DNA of 64,000 nt from Nocardioides yefusunii (GTDB taxonomy: Bacteria > Actinomycetota > Actinomycetes > Propionibacteriales > Nocardioidaceae): positions 2,480,001 to 2,544,000 of the forward strand of contig NZ_CP034929.1 in assembly GCF_004014875.1 (NCBI RefSeq). The letters run 5' to 3'. This document shows, piece after piece, positions 1-8,802 of this stretch. The position numbers were made by a program, and so were the translations under genes. A model generated the notes under the pieces. The model was not told where the DNA came from. It saw only the letters and a list, made by a program, of their open reading frames with translations, and searched no databases. Every line of letters starts with the position of its first letter. The first letter of the stretch is position 1.

Positions 1-807
1 GGTCGCTCCGGCGAGACGGCTGCCCTCGGTGCCGTCGATCGTCATGATGACCTGGTCGGTGTCGGCCTGGACGTCGACGTCGGCACTGGTCTTCTTGCCC
101 TTGACGATCCAGACGCGACCGGCGTTGTTGCCGTTGTAGTCGGCCAGGTTGTCGGAGACGGCGATGTCGGCGAGGCCGTCGCCGTCGACGTCACCGGCGG
201 AACCCACCGAGTGGCCGAAGTTGTCGGTCGCCTTGTCGCGGGTCGTGGTGTCGTCAGCGCCCGGGTCGTTGATGAGGTAGCCGCGCTCGCCCAGGTTGCC
301 CAGGTCCACGGGCCCGAAGTCCTTGGCACCGAAGACCACGGCAGCCTGGTGGTGCATGCGCGAGCCGTGGCCGACCACGACGTCGTCGAAGCCGTCACCG
401 TTGACGTCGCCCAGGCAGGAGACCGAGAAGCCAGCCCAGATGCCGCCGGACACGGTCTTGGCCATGCCGCCGAGACGGACGGCGTTGGCCGAGGACGGGT
501 CGGTGGTGTCGCCGCCGATCCGGTCCTTCGCGCCGAGGATGACGTAGGCGGCACCGACCTTGGCGTGGCCCTGACGGTTCCAGTTCTGGTCGCCGACGAC
601 GGTGTCGTCGATCTGGTCGCCGTTGACGTCGCAGGAGCTCTGCGACAGGGCGCTGCCGAAGCTGGTGTTCTCGCCGGAGAAGGCGACCTGACGCGAGGCC
701 ACCGAGTCGGCGGACTCGGCGGGTTCGGCGCTGGCCACGACGGCCGGGGCGGTGAGGCCGGTGACGAGCAGGGTCAGGCTGACCGCTGCGAGTGACTGCT
801 TCTTCAT
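1..807 (-). CDS. Secreted FG-GAP repeat protein, C-terminus beyond window
   Basis: The reading frame is open from an ATG at 807 to the window edge (269 codons visible), so the C-terminus is missing. It starts MKKQSLAAVSLTLLVTG, a Sec signal peptide with an Ala-rich cleavage region. Three or more calcium-type FG-GAP motifs follow (DVNGDQIDD, DVNGDGFDD, DVDGDGLAD), the blades of an integrin-alpha-like beta-propeller. An AGAGGACAG ribosome site lies just upstream of the ATG. It is the last visible gene of the minus-strand run that begins with efeU and is a paralogue of the gene at 973-3783. Ligand and role are unknown; FG-GAP proteins are usually extracellular binding or adhesion proteins. Confidence 0.85.
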   Translation of the reverse strand, partial: MKKQSLAAVSLTLLVTGLTAPAVVASAEPAESADSVASRQVAFSGENTSFGSALSQSSCDVNGDQIDDTVVGDQNWNRQGHAKVGAAYVILGAKDRIGGDTTDPSSANAVRLGGMAKTVSGGIWAGFSVSCLGDVNGDGFDDVVVGHGSRMHHQAAVVFGAKDFGPVDLGNLGERGYLINDPGADDTTTRDKATDNFGHSVGSAGDVDGDGLADIAVSDNLADYNGNNAGRVWIVKGKKTSADVDVQADTDQVIMTIDGTEGSRLAGAT

Positions 808-972
808 GTTCTGTCCTCTGGACTCGGGACCGACTCGGGACGGTCTCGTGGTGGTGTTCCGGTGAGGGCCGGGACGCGGGCAGCACCGGACGTCGACGGT
901 GACGTGTCAGGTGGTGGCGCCCGCTCGGGGTCTGGGGGGTGGCTCCCGCTGCACGGAGTGCGGATGCGGAGT

Positions 973-3783
973 TCAGCCGCGGGGCCTGAGCTTCACGGAG
1001 GTGCTCTTCGGGGTCGTGTACGAGCCGCGGGCTGTGGGCGTGAAGCTGACGGTGGCCTTCCCCGCGGTGCGGCGAGCGGGCAGGGTGACAGTGACCTTGC
1101 CCTTCTTCGCGGCAGTCACCTTGACCTTCTTCGCGACGCCGCCGACCTTGACGGTGACCTTGCCGACCGGCCACGTGCCGTCGCTGGCCTTGGCGACGGT
1201 GACGACGACCTTCGGCTTGCCGCCGCGGGCGAACTTCTTCGCGGTGGCCTTGACGGTGCCGGTGGTGGTCCGGGTGACGGTGAGCTTCGCGGTGGCCGTG
1301 GTGGCCAACAGCTCCTGGGTGCCGGCGGTGCGGGCGGTGACGGTGTGGCTGCCGACGCCGAGCGTCTTCGGCAGCTGCACGGTGGCGGTGCGGCCGGTGA
1401 CCTTCGCGGTCCCCACGGCACGGCCGTCGACGAGCAGCGTGACGGTGTCGGAGACCACGCGGTCCAGGGTGAGGGTGGCGCGCACGACGTCGCCGCGACG
1501 GACGCTCTTCGTCGAGAGCGTCAGAGTGCCCTTGGGGGTGACCGGGGCAGCGACCGTGGCGGTGGAAGCAGCCAGGAGCTGGGCGGGCTCACCGCGGAAC
1601 CTGGTGGCGACACCGCTGTACGCGGCCCGGGCACCAGTGGCGGCAGCACGGACGGTGCCGGACGGCAGGGCGACGCGGGCGACGCCCTCGACGACGGCGA
1701 CGTCAGCGGCCAGGGTCTCGCCACCGGCAGTGGTGAACGTGACGGTTCCGGTGGTGAGGGACGTGCCGTCGGTGGCGGTGACCACGCGGGCGACGAGCTG
1801 GCCGTTCTCGACCGTGACGGTGGTGCGGGTGGTGTCGGTGACAAGGACCTGCGGGCCGGCCTGTGTGGCGGCGCCGTGGACGCCGGCGACGGCATCGGTG
1901 CGCACCCCCAGGACGTGCTCGCCGACGGGCAGCGCGACGTCGTCGAAGAACGCGAACGCACGATGCGGAGCAGAGACGGTGGTGGCCCCGGTCGCGACGG
2001 GGGCGCCGTCGACGGTCAGGGTGACGCGCCCGGAGATGCCCTGCGCGGTGGCGAGGAGGAGGTTGGTCCGGACGTCGACGACGTCGGAGGCCTTCAGGAC
2101 CGTGCCGTCCGCGACGGCGATGCCGTCGTCCCCGACACGGCGGGCCGCCTTGAGCGAGACCTGGGCGCCGAGTTCGCCGCGCAGTGCGACGGTGACGGCA
2201 CCCTGACGGTAGGTGGCGTGCTCAGAACGGCCCGGCGCGGAGACCGCGAAGTCCGCTGCTCCGTTGCCGTCCACGTCGCCGACTGCCGCGACGTCGAAGC
2301 CGAACCGGGAGGCGCGGTCATCGGCCTGGGCGTCTCCACGGGTGCCGTCCACGCGGTGTCCCTGGGCGGCGGTGAGATCGGAGAGTTCCTGGACCGCTCC
2401 CCCGGCCCGACCGGCCAGGACGTAGGCGGCGCCGGTGTCAGCGACGAGCCGGCCGGAGGCGTCGGGGACGTCGACGCCGGGCGCACCGACGAGGAGGTCG
2501 TCACGACCGTCACCGTCGAGGTCGCCCATGACGGCAACGGAGTGCCCCAGCGCGTCGCCGGGGTGCTCGGCGCGGACCAGGTAGCCGTGGGTGGTGCCGG
2601 ACACGCTGACGGTTCCGGCAGCCGGGTCGACGACGACAGGAGTGGCGGCGAGGGCGGCGTCGGCGAGGTCGGTGATGACGGCGACGCCACCGTCGGCGGC
2701 CGGGCCGGTGCCGAGGCCGGCCCCCAGACCCACGACGAGGTCGGTGCGGGAGTCGCCGTCCACGTCACCGACGGCGAGGTCGGCCAGGCCGGTGGCACCG
2801 GTGGCGATCACGTGGCCGTCGCTCGCGGCGAGGTCGACCTCGCGGGTCGTGGCGGTGGGCGCAGCGCCACGGACGAGCCAGACGGTGCCGCGCTCGGAGG
2901 CGACGGCGAGGTCGTCGAAGCCGTCCCCGGTGACGTCACCGAGGCTGACGGCGGTACCGATCCGGTCACCGGCGGCAGCGCCGCTCACGACCAGCGCGAC
3001 GTCGGCTCCGGCGTTGGCCGACGTCGTGAGGGTGGGGGTGGAGACCGCACTCGGGAAGGTCGCCTCCGCCTTGCCGCGCAGCACCCAGAGGCGTCCGGCC
3101 TCGGCGCGGGTGGCGCCGGTGCCCGTGGCGGCGGGGGTGGCGGCAGGGGTGGCGGTGTGCTGGGAGACGAGGACGTCCCCCAGACCGTCACCGTCGACGT
3201 CGCCGGCGCCACCCAGGGCGCGGGCGCCGAGGTGGGTGGAGCCGGTGGGGAACGTGTAGCGGCGCACCCGGTTCTGGACCAGCTTGCCCGAGGCGTTGCG
3301 GGTCCCGGCGGACTGCTCGACCGCGATCACGCGGGTGGTCGGGGCGACCACCTCGACGAGGTCGTCGAAGCCGTCGGCGTTGACGTCCCCGGCGCAGGTG
3401 AACCCGGTGGTGCCGTCGGTGGTCCAGTTGGTCCACTGCGGAAGGTCGGTGAGCGCGTCGGAGTAGCCGTCGAGACGCCGCTGGGCCTCCATGTCGACGA
3501 AGCTGCCGCCTGTGCTGCCGAACGCGGCGGCACCGGTGGCGGTGACGTCGCCGGCGGAGTCGCCGTCGAGGTCGCAGACGTCGGAGTTGAGGACGGTGCC
3601 GAACTCCTGGTTGGCGCGGCCGCCGTGCAGGGTCAGGGCGGTGGGCGCGAAGGCGTCGGCCAGACCGGTCGCGGCCAGCGCGGTTGCCTGACGCTCGGCG
3701 TGCGCGCTGACCGGGATGCCGGCACCGATTCCACCGGCGACGAGGCCGAGGGCGAGCAGCACTGAGGTACGGGTGTTCTTCAT
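973..3783 (-). CDS. Large secreted FG-GAP beta-propeller protein with Ig-like tail
   Basis: 936 residues from the ATG at 3783, chosen because GGAAGG stands 5-10 nt upstream and the protein then begins MKNTRTSVLLALGLVAGG, a clear signal peptide; the frame stays open further upstream without a good start. Residues about 35-500 carry six or seven FG-GAP calcium loops (for example DVNADGFDD, DVDGDGLGD, DVTGDGFDD, DLDGDGRDD). The remaining 400 residues look like serial bacterial Ig-like domains ending in a Lys/Arg-rich segment (RPRG). No membrane anchor or LPXTG is visible, so it is probably released or bound by charge. It lies 74 bp after the His-rich secreted gene and 165 bp before a second FG-GAP gene. 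Function is unknown. Confidence 0.87.
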   Translation of the reverse strand: MKNTRTSVLLALGLVAGGIGAGIPVSAHAERQATALAATGLADAFAPTALTLHGGRANQEFGTVLNSDVCDLDGDSAGDVTATGAAAFGSTGGSFVDMEAQRRLDGYSDALTDLPQWTNWTTDGTTGFTCAGDVNADGFDDLVEVVAPTTRVIAVEQSAGTRNASGKLVQNRVRRYTFPTGSTHLGARALGGAGDVDGDGLGDVLVSQHTATPAATPAATGTGATRAEAGRLWVLRGKAEATFPSAVSTPTLTTSANAGADVALVVSGAAAGDRIGTAVSLGDVTGDGFDDLAVASERGTVWLVRGAAPTATTREVDLAASDGHVIATGATGLADLAVGDVDGDSRTDLVVGLGAGLGTGPAADGGVAVITDLADAALAATPVVVDPAAGTVSVSGTTHGYLVRAEHPGDALGHSVAVMGDLDGDGRDDLLVGAPGVDVPDASGRLVADTGAAYVLAGRAGGAVQELSDLTAAQGHRVDGTRGDAQADDRASRFGFDVAAVGDVDGNGAADFAVSAPGRSEHATYRQGAVTVALRGELGAQVSLKAARRVGDDGIAVADGTVLKASDVVDVRTNLLLATAQGISGRVTLTVDGAPVATGATTVSAPHRAFAFFDDVALPVGEHVLGVRTDAVAGVHGAATQAGPQVLVTDTTRTTVTVENGQLVARVVTATDGTSLTTGTVTFTTAGGETLAADVAVVEGVARVALPSGTVRAAATGARAAYSGVATRFRGEPAQLLAASTATVAAPVTPKGTLTLSTKSVRRGDVVRATLTLDRVVSDTVTLLVDGRAVGTAKVTGRTATVQLPKTLGVGSHTVTARTAGTQELLATTATAKLTVTRTTTGTVKATAKKFARGGKPKVVVTVAKASDGTWPVGKVTVKVGGVAKKVKVTAAKKGKVTVTLPARRTAGKATVSFTPTARGSYTTPKSTSVKLRPRG

Positions 3784-3857
3784 GGGGTTTCCTTCCGCTC
3801 CCCCGGGGCGCGCCGTCGCGGGGGCGCCGCCGGGGTGTGCTGGACGTCGGGCTGCGA

Positions 3858-6077
3858 TCAGTTGGGCGCGTGCACGCCGAGCGAGTTGCCCCGGACGTCG
3901 CGGCCGTAGTCGTAGAAGAAGTTCATGGTCAGCGGGGCCGAGGCGCCCTGGCGGGTCAGACCTTCGGAGGTGCGGGTCGAGCGGTTGGCCACGGTCGGGG
4001 TGGTGGTCTTCACGTACTCGACGTTCGAGGTGCGCGACACGATGGTGCGGATGCTGCCGGTGAAGGCAGTCGTGCTGCCTTCCTTGCCCCACGGGTTGGT
4101 CCAGATCACCGAGGAAGCGGCGTCACGGTTGTCGACCTTGGTGGTGGTCAGCCAGGCGTCACGGATGTCGCCCTTGAACCAGGACTTCGGCGAGAACTCG
4201 TCGACGGGCTCGCTCGGCGACGCGGCGCGCTGGTCCTTCCACGGGCCCCAGTTCTGCTGGTTGCCGTTCTCCCAGGCGAGGTCGTTGAGGTACGCGACGG
4301 AGGTGTTGGTCTCGGTGTTGCCGGTGTAGTAGCGGGCGGGGTTCTGCAGACCGAACCACGGCTCGAAGCGGGCGATCTCCTTGCCGTCGGCCATCTTCAG
4401 GGTCGAGAAGGACTGCCACTGCTCGTACCCGGCCCACCACCAGCCGTTGCTGGAGGCGGCGGGCGAACCGCGACGGTCGTCGACGGCGGAGCCGGGGGTG
4501 CCGCTCTCGGCGCCGTTCTTGACGTAGGCGTTGATGCAGTCGAGCGTCGGGATGTAGCGGGCGCCGCCCTCACCTGCGGGGAGGATGGACCCCTTGGTCT
4601 CGATGACGGTGCCACTGCTGGTGTGCTCGGTGGCGAAGGGGCGGGTGCAGGACGAGGTGAGCTCGTTGGCGTTGCCGTAGTTGGTCATCACGGTGGTGAG
4701 GACCTTGGTGCCGTCGTTGCAGCTCAGGGCGTAGACGAGCTCGTGGGTGTTGTTCTTGGTCGCGTCGGAGGAGTGCGATCCCTGGTGGGCCTTGATCAGG
4801 GTGTCGCACTCCATCTCCTGGGTGTCACCCCAGCGGTCGGTGAACTTCACGCCCATGAGCTGGTTGTTGGCGACGATGACCTTGTGGCCGGGGTCGTCCT
4901 CGTGACGATGGAAGACGGAGTTGTGGATGTTGGAGTAGACGGTGAGCTGCTCGGATCCGTAGCCGAACGGCACGCCGTTGGCGTCGGGGTTCTGCTTCTT
5001 GTACTCCGACACGACCCAGTCGTAGATGTCGGAGTTGCGCGGGTCGTCGCCGTGCTCGTGCCCGAAGGTGCAGATGCTGCCGTCGGCGCGGGTGTGCACC
5101 GCCGGGTGCCAGGACGGGTAGAGCTTGCCGTCGACACCGGTCACTGAGTAGCTCTGGTGCTCCGCGGTGGTGCAGGTGTCGTACGCGGTGGGCTTCCAGA
5201 CCTTGAGGTAGGCCTGCGAGTAGGTGTCGTCCAGAGCCATGGTGTTCTCGTGGCCGGTGTGCTCGTCACCGCCGGTGCCCGTTCCTGTGCCGTGCTCGGT
5301 GTCCATCTCGTGGTCGAGGAGCAGCGCGACGGTCTGGGTGCTGGTGACCTTCTCCGGCGCGGTCTCGACGATGCGCAGGGCGCCCGTGACCTTCGCCGAG
5401 CCGTCACCGAGAGCGGCAACCTGGGCCGGCGTCAGCGCGAAGCGAAGCGTCTTCGTGGCGCCCTTCGCCAGACGCACGGCCTGGGTGCCGGAGCCACCCT
5501 TGCCGGCGACGGTGAGGCTGGCGGTGGCGGTGCAGGTGGAGGTTGCCTTGCAGGTCAGGGCGACCGCGACGACGTGGTCGTGGCCGACGGTGACGGTCGT
5601 CGAGGTGAGCAGCAGCGAGGGGGCGGCAGCCTTGACCTCGACCTTGCGGGTGACCTTCTTGGTGGTCTTGCCGACCTTGCGGGTCACGGTCACGGTGCCG
5701 GCCTTCGGCGCCGCTGCGACCTTCTTCGTCTGCGCCGCGGAGAGCTTCAGCGCGACGGTGGCCTTCTTGCCCTTGGCCAGCTTGTACGTCTTCTTCACGG
5801 TGCCGACACCACTGACCTTGACGCTGACGGTGCCGGTGCACTTCGCGACGCTGCACTTCACACCGACGCGGATCGTGCGGTCGGAGCCGACGACGGCGTC
5901 GACGCTGGTGATCGTGGCCTTGGCTGCCGGTGCGGCCGACGCAGCACCGAGCACTGCCTGCGGCGCGAGTCCGAGGGCTCCTCCGGTGAGGGCGAGGGCC
6001 AGGACCGCTGCGGAAGTGCGGCGGGACCGGATCCTGGCTGTGGTCATCCGGGCGGTGGTCATCCTGGCGGTGGTCAT
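3858..6077 (-). CDS. Secreted His-rich protein of unknown family, lysine-rich Ig-like N-terminus
   Basis: 739 residues. The ATG at 6077 is preferred because AAGGAG lies six bases upstream; the open frame extends to 6113 without a ribosome site. The N-terminus repeats Met-Thr-Thr-Ala-Arg three times, then a twin-Arg-containing charged stretch and a hydrophobic segment form a signal peptide. Residues about 45-250 are Thr/Lys-rich Ig-like repeats with paired cysteines. From about residue 270 a different domain begins, unusually rich in His and Trp: HEMDTEHGTG, WHPAVHT, FGHEHGDDP, FHRHEDDPGH, KAHQGSHSSD. These look like metal ligands. It is 111 bp downstream of efeB on the same strand, so a role in extracellular metal handling is possible but inferred. 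I do not recognise the family. Confidence 0.85.
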   Translation of the reverse strand: MTTARMTTARMTTARIRSRRTSAAVLALALTGGALGLAPQAVLGAASAAPAAKATITSVDAVVGSDRTIRVGVKCSVAKCTGTVSVKVSGVGTVKKTYKLAKGKKATVALKLSAAQTKKVAAAPKAGTVTVTRKVGKTTKKVTRKVEVKAAAPSLLLTSTTVTVGHDHVVAVALTCKATSTCTATASLTVAGKGGSGTQAVRLAKGATKTLRFALTPAQVAALGDGSAKVTGALRIVETAPEKVTSTQTVALLLDHEMDTEHGTGTGTGGDEHTGHENTMALDDTYSQAYLKVWKPTAYDTCTTAEHQSYSVTGVDGKLYPSWHPAVHTRADGSICTFGHEHGDDPRNSDIYDWVVSEYKKQNPDANGVPFGYGSEQLTVYSNIHNSVFHRHEDDPGHKVIVANNQLMGVKFTDRWGDTQEMECDTLIKAHQGSHSSDATKNNTHELVYALSCNDGTKVLTTVMTNYGNANELTSSCTRPFATEHTSSGTVIETKGSILPAGEGGARYIPTLDCINAYVKNGAESGTPGSAVDDRRGSPAASSNGWWWAGYEQWQSFSTLKMADGKEIARFEPWFGLQNPARYYTGNTETNTSVAYLNDLAWENGNQQNWGPWKDQRAASPSEPVDEFSPKSWFKGDIRDAWLTTTKVDNRDAASSVIWTNPWGKEGSTTAFTGSIRTIVSRTSNVEYVKTTTPTVANRSTRTSEGLTRQGASAPLTMNFFYDYGRDVRGNSLGVHAPN
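6033..6077 (-). repeat. Three 15-bp in-frame repeats, each starting with ATG
   Basis: The coding sequence for Met-Thr-Thr-Ala-Arg occurs three times in tandem, giving start codons at 6077, 6062 and 6047. Only the first has a Shine-Dalgarno sequence at a normal distance. Copy number here could vary by slippage. Confidence 0.85.
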
Positions 6078-6188
6078 GGCTGGCTCCTTGGGGACGTGCG
6101 GAAGGAATGTCACGGCGTCCCCCGAAGCCGTGCTCTGCTGCTGACTGGTGCTGCTGACTGCTGCTGGCTGGTGCTGGGTGCGGGCTGG

Positions 6189-7511
6189 TCAGCCGAAGAG
6201 GCGTTGTCCCACGTACTCGCCCTCGGCGGTTCCGGCCGGGACCGCGAAGAGGGCTGAACCGACGTGGCGGATGTACTCGTTGAGGAGGTCGCCGCGCAGG
6301 TTGTTCTGGATGTCGATGAACTGCTGTGGGTCGCGCTGGAAGCAGATGAAGAAGAGGCCGGCCGAGAGCTGCCCCAGGGCGTTGTTGCCCTCGACGAAGT
6401 TGTAGCCACGACGCAGCATCCGGGTGCCGTTGTTCATCTCCGGATGCGCGAGACGCACGTGGGAGTCGACGTCGATCGCCAGCGAGCCGTCCTCGTTCTT
6501 CGCGGCGAAGACCGGGTCGGTGAACTCCAGTCCGCCCGAGAGCGGGGCGCCCTCGCCCTTGTCACGGCCGATGACGCGCTGCTGCTCTGCGAGGCTGGCG
6601 CGGTCCCAGGACTCGATCGTCATCATGATCTTGCGGGTCACCATGTAGGAGCCACCCGCCATCCAGGCCGGGGTGGCGTCGTCGGGGACCCACACCTGCT
6701 CCTCGAGCGCTGCGGTCTCGTCGGCCATGACGTTGGCGGTGCCGTCCTTGAACCCGAACAGGTTGCGCGGCGTGGGGGTGGTGCGGTCGGTGGAGGCGGT
6801 CTTGCCGAACCCGAGCTGGGTCCAGCGGACCCGGACCGTGCCGAAGCCGATGCGCGAGAGGTTGCGGATGGCGTGCATCGCGACCTGCGGGTCGTCGGCG
6901 CAGGCCTGGATGCAGAGGTCGCCGTCGCTGATCGGGTCCTCAAGGAGGTCGAAGGCGAAGAGCGGGAGCTTCTTCAGTTCGGCCGGTCGCCGGTCGGCGA
7001 TGCCGAGGCGCTTGCCCTTCTCGCCGGTGAACAGCGAAGGGCCGAAACCGAAGGTGACGGTGAGAGCGTGGGCTCCCATGTCCTGTGCCTCGCCGGTGTC
7101 GTCCGGGGGCAGCAGCACGGGGCCGTCGACAGCACCGTCCTCGGTGACCTCGAGCCCACGGGTGAGGCGTTCGGCGGCCTCGGTCCAGGCCTTCAGCAGT
7201 TCGACGAGGTCCTCACGCGTGGTGGTGTCGCGGACGTCGAAGGCAGCGAAGTAGAGGTGCTCCTGGACCGGCGTGGTGATGCCGGCCTGGTGCTCGCCGT
7301 GGAACGGGTGGACGACGGTCGCGGGGTCGACCACCGCCGGCATGGCCTCGTCGACGGAGGCGTGTCCGGCCACGAAGCCGACGGCGGCACCGGCGACGCC
7401 GGTACCGGCCAGCCCCAGCACTCCCCGGCGCGACCAACGGCCGAACCGGGGAGCACCAGCGGCGCCGTCCTGCTGTGACCGGGCAGACCCCTGCCCCGAC
7501 TGCTCAGTCAC
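6189..7511 (-). CDS. efeB: EfeB, Tat-exported Dyp-type heme peroxidase
   Basis: 440 residues with a GTG start at 7511. The N-terminus carries a twin-arginine signal (SRRGVLGL, Arg28-Arg29) followed by a hydrophobic stretch, as in exported EfeB. The Dyp family GxxDG motif is present (FGFKDGTANV), and a conserved DSHVRLAHPEMN segment near the C-terminus supplies the heme-ligand His region. EfeB works with EfeU and EfeO in ferrous-iron uptake at low pH and can also release iron from heme. It follows efeO by 7 bp, with GGAG of its ribosome site overlapping the efeO stop region, so the two are cotranscribed. Length is normal for the family. Confidence 0.96.
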   Translation of the reverse strand: MTEQSGQGSARSQQDGAAGAPRFGRWSRRGVLGLAGTGVAGAAVGFVAGHASVDEAMPAVVDPATVVHPFHGEHQAGITTPVQEHLYFAAFDVRDTTTREDLVELLKAWTEAAERLTRGLEVTEDGAVDGPVLLPPDDTGEAQDMGAHALTVTFGFGPSLFTGEKGKRLGIADRRPAELKKLPLFAFDLLEDPISDGDLCIQACADDPQVAMHAIRNLSRIGFGTVRVRWTQLGFGKTASTDRTTPTPRNLFGFKDGTANVMADETAALEEQVWVPDDATPAWMAGGSYMVTRKIMMTIESWDRASLAEQQRVIGRDKGEGAPLSGGLEFTDPVFAAKNEDGSLAIDVDSHVRLAHPEMNNGTRMLRRGYNFVEGNNALGQLSAGLFFICFQRDPQQFIDIQNNLRGDLLNEYIRHVGSALFAVPAGTAEGEYVGQRLFG

Positions 7512-7518
7512 GACGGCA

Positions 7519-8724
7519 TCACTCCGCGTCGACGCCGAGGACGGTGTGGGTCAGCTTCGACATCGGCTCGGAGAGGGCGTTGAGCGCGGCACCGAGCTCG
7601 TTGCGCTGGGGCTGCTTCACGGTGTCGTAGAAGACGAAGCCCTGGTCGTAGTCGCCGTAGGTGGCGAGCAGGTCCTTCATGGCCTTGAACTGCTGGTCGA
7701 GATCGGCGACCAGCTTCTTGCCGTCCTCGCCCTTGGCCTCGGCGATGTCGCGGACGTTGAGGTACGCGACCTCGGCACCCTCGACGTTGGCGTAGAAGTC
7801 GTAGAGGTCGGTGTGGGCGAACTCGTTCTCCTCACCGGGGAGCTTGCCGTCAGGAGCGGCGACCTCGTCGAGCAGGCCGATCGCACCGTTGGTGATGTCG
7901 CCCAGGGAGAGGGCGAAGTCGTCGGCGTGGACCTTCTCGTAGAGGGCCTTGACGTCGGCCACCAGCTGGTCGCCGACCTTCGCGCGGCCGGCCTCGTCGA
8001 GAGCGGTGACCTTCTCGTCGGGGTAGTTCTTCATGGCCTCGTCGAGCCAGAGGTCCATCTCGATGCGGTGGAAGCCGGTGAACTCCAGGCCCTCGGCCTC
8101 GGCACCGGGCTTGCGGTAGTCGATCTTCGGGTCGAGGTCACCGAACTGCTCGGCGGTGGGCTCGATGCGCTCGTAGTTGATACGGGCGATCGGGAACAGC
8201 TCGCGGGCCTTGGCGTCGTCGCCGGCCTTGTAGGCGTCGGCGAACTCCTGGACGTTCGGGACCAGCTCGGCGACCTGGGCCTGGGTGTAGGAGACGTAGT
8301 TGGCCACGGCGGTCTCGACGGCCTTGGCGTCCTCGGGGTCGATCTCGATGGCCTTGCCGGTCACGGTGAAGGCGTTCTTGTCGACGTCGTCGCCGACCAT
8401 GCCCGGCTTGCAGGCGGTGAAGTACTCGCCCGGCTGGGCCTGGACGGTCAGGTTGCGGGTGATGCCGGGGGCGATGTTCTCGACCTCGCCGACGATGCGG
8501 AGGCCGTCGGAGCCCAGCACGTAGAACTCGGTGACCTTGTCACCGTCGTTGGTGACCTCGAAGGAGATGTTGCCCGACTCCGCGGTGTCGGCGGAGACCT
8601 TGCACTCGTCGGCGCTGGAGGAGACGGTCAGCGCGCCGGCCTCGGAGGTGGTGTTCGAGACGCAGCCGCTGAGCGCGAAGGCTGCGAGGGCGACGCCGGC
8701 GAGCGGGGCGACGGTGAGCTTCAT
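7519..8724 (-). CDS. efeO: EfeO, iron-binding lipoprotein (cupredoxin + M75/imelysin domain)
   Basis: 401 residues from the ATG at 8724 with AGGAGA upstream. The signal peptide ends in a lipobox (ALSGC, Cys21), so the protein is membrane-anchored on the outside. Residues about 30-130 form the cupredoxin-like domain that is expected to bind metal, and about 135-400 the peptidase-M75-like helical domain with the HxxE motif (His219-Arg-Ile-Glu222). EfeO delivers iron to the EfeU permease. It sits between efeU (78 bp upstream) and efeB (7 bp downstream), the usual efeUOB order. Confidence 0.96.
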   Translation of the reverse strand: MKLTVAPLAGVALAAFALSGCVSNTTSEAGALTVSSSADECKVSADTAESGNISFEVTNDGDKVTEFYVLGSDGLRIVGEVENIAPGITRNLTVQAQPGEYFTACKPGMVGDDVDKNAFTVTGKAIEIDPEDAKAVETAVANYVSYTQAQVAELVPNVQEFADAYKAGDDAKARELFPIARINYERIEPTAEQFGDLDPKIDYRKPGAEAEGLEFTGFHRIEMDLWLDEAMKNYPDEKVTALDEAGRAKVGDQLVADVKALYEKVHADDFALSLGDITNGAIGLLDEVAAPDGKLPGEENEFAHTDLYDFYANVEGAEVAYLNVRDIAEAKGEDGKKLVADLDQQFKAMKDLLATYGDYDQGFVFYDTVKQPQRNELGAALNALSEPMSKLTHTVLGVDAE

Positions 8725-8802
8725 CTGGGGTTCTCCTGAGTTCTCGGGCAGTGCGGTTCAGTGCAGGTGGGGTGCTGGGCAGATGCGGTGCAGGCGCGCG
8801 CG

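Noticed and set aside
862..3765. Very long plus-strand open frames opposite the secreted-protein genes (also 19731-23045).
   Set aside because: They are Gly/Asp/Val-rich antisense frames typical of high-GC DNA, lack ribosome sites and domains, and lie opposite convincing secreted proteins.
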